Shown here one piece after another: positions 6,312 to 6,505 of a DNA stretch of 6,505 bases. Position 1 is the first letter of the stretch. Every line of letters starts with the position of its first letter. The translations under genes were made by a program, and so were the position numbers. The notes under the pieces were generated by a model. The model was not told the origin of the DNA and ran no database searches. It saw only the letters and a program-made list of their open reading frames with translations. The DNA comes from Candidatus Omnitrophota bacterium. GTDB lineage: Bacteria > Omnitrophota > Gorgyraeia > Duberdicusellales > 4484-171. The stretch is taken from positions 1-6,505 of the forward strand of contig QNCE01000073.1 in NCBI GenBank assembly GCA_003644405.1, read 5' to 3'.

Positions 6312-6372
6312 AAAGATACAAATCTTTATCTGAACTAACTACATTGTGATATGTTAAAACTATCCTTCTCAT
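6253..6372 (-). pseudogene. Polysaccharide deacetylase 5' remnant
   Basis: ATG at 6372-6370 opens a 39-codon frame. The first 24 residues (MRRIVLTYHNVV, then SSDKDLYLYDVS) look like the N-terminus of polysaccharide deacetylase family proteins, where TYHxV belongs to the first strand of the NodB-type barrel. From codon 25 the frame runs into the octamer tract (YKVTRSQSHRVT) and ends at TAG 6255-6253 inside the glycosyltransferase reading frame. AGGA lies about 9 bases upstream of the ATG. So the original start and leader of a deacetylase survive but its catalytic body is gone. Deacetylases of this kind accompany XrtA/PEP-CTERM EPS clusters, fitting the neighbours. The match is short, so moderately sure. 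Confidence 0.55.
6264..6303 (-). repeat. Octamer tandem repeat, five units of GTCACAAR type
   Basis: On the plus strand GTGAC recurs at 6266, 6274, 6282 and 6290, with GTAAC at 6298: an exact 8-base period over about 40 bases. On the minus strand the units read TTACAAAG, TCACAAGG, TCACAAAG, TCACAGGG, TCACAAGT. The tract lies precisely between the last deacetylase-like codon (AGT 6303-6301) and the first glycosyltransferase-like codons (near 6263). It is translated in both overlapping frames. Confidence 0.85.
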
Positions 6373-6505
6373 CTAATATTTCCTTTTTGTTCTTCTAACC
6401 TAACTTCACATTTAGCTTTCTTATGTGTCAAGTCACAAAAAGCATTCATCTGCTATCTTTATAAAGACATATAAAAAGTTAAAAAATCTCCTTTTCTATA
6501 TATTC
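6373..6505. other. Leader region upstream of the operon remnant, no gene called
   Basis: This AT-rich stretch reads on the minus strand into the deacetylase start. It contains one more GTCACAAA octamer (6432-6439, plus orientation, inverted relative to the main tract). It also has a minus-strand TTGACA near 6429-6434 with no convincing -10 at 17 bases. Two minus-strand frames are open from the right edge for 9-15 codons, so it may hold the last codons of an upstream gene. I see no sigma-54 (-24/-12) site here. Confidence 0.4.

Noticed and set aside
6479..6505. C-terminus of an upstream minus-strand gene
   Set aside because: Nine codons are open to a TAA, but a second frame is open as well; too short to support a gene.

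Overview
The window is AT-rich bacterial DNA. It carries the two-component pair PrsK/PrsR that accompanies exosortase (XrtA/EpsH) PEP-CTERM protein sorting, together with a PEP-CTERM substrate and remnants of exopolysaccharide-type genes. This points to a Gram-negative-type bacterium with an outer envelope and secreted polysaccharide. The low GC, the DUF234-type ATPase, the DUF5678/retropepsin-like pair and the short dispersed repeats resemble uncultured candidate-phylum genomes (Omnitrophota and relatives). That taxonomic guess is from memory and is weak. No exosortase gene lies in the window.

Left part, plus strand (1-1084): the 3' end of an archaeal-type ATPase/DUF234 gene enters from the left edge and ends at 546. 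After a gap with a plausible extended -10 promoter and two copies of a short TACAAACC repeat comes a small DUF5678 gene (643-891). Its stop overlaps, as ATGA, the start of a broken retropepsin-like aspartyl protease gene (888-1084) that has lost its catalytic core. A third copy of the TACAAACC repeat lies just beyond it.

Right part, minus strand (6372 down to 1163), reads as one operon: polysaccharide deacetylase remnant > truncated family 2 glycosyltransferase > prsK > prsR > GEVED-domain PEP-CTERM protein. Gaps are 12, 43 and 34 bases. prsK and prsR look complete, with all expected catalytic motifs. The rest of the operon is damaged. The deacetylase keeps only about its first 24 codons and the glycosyltransferase has lost its N-terminal nucleotide-binding part. 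The two stumps meet exactly at a tract of five 8-bp GTCACAAR-like repeats. The PEP-CTERM gene has its signal peptide in one frame and its body in another, a one-base frameshift near 1837.

Working model (inference): PrsK senses an envelope or EPS-related signal and phosphorylates PrsR. PrsR then activates sigma-54 promoters of PEP-CTERM and EPS genes elsewhere. The GEVED PEP-CTERM protein at the end of the operon would be one exosortase substrate. The most notable features are the repeat-marked fusion of two polysaccharide genes, the two-gene DUF5678/protease cassette framed by palindromic repeats, and four broken genes within 6.5 kb. The last suggests either active locus decay or local assembly and base errors in a metagenome-derived sequence.
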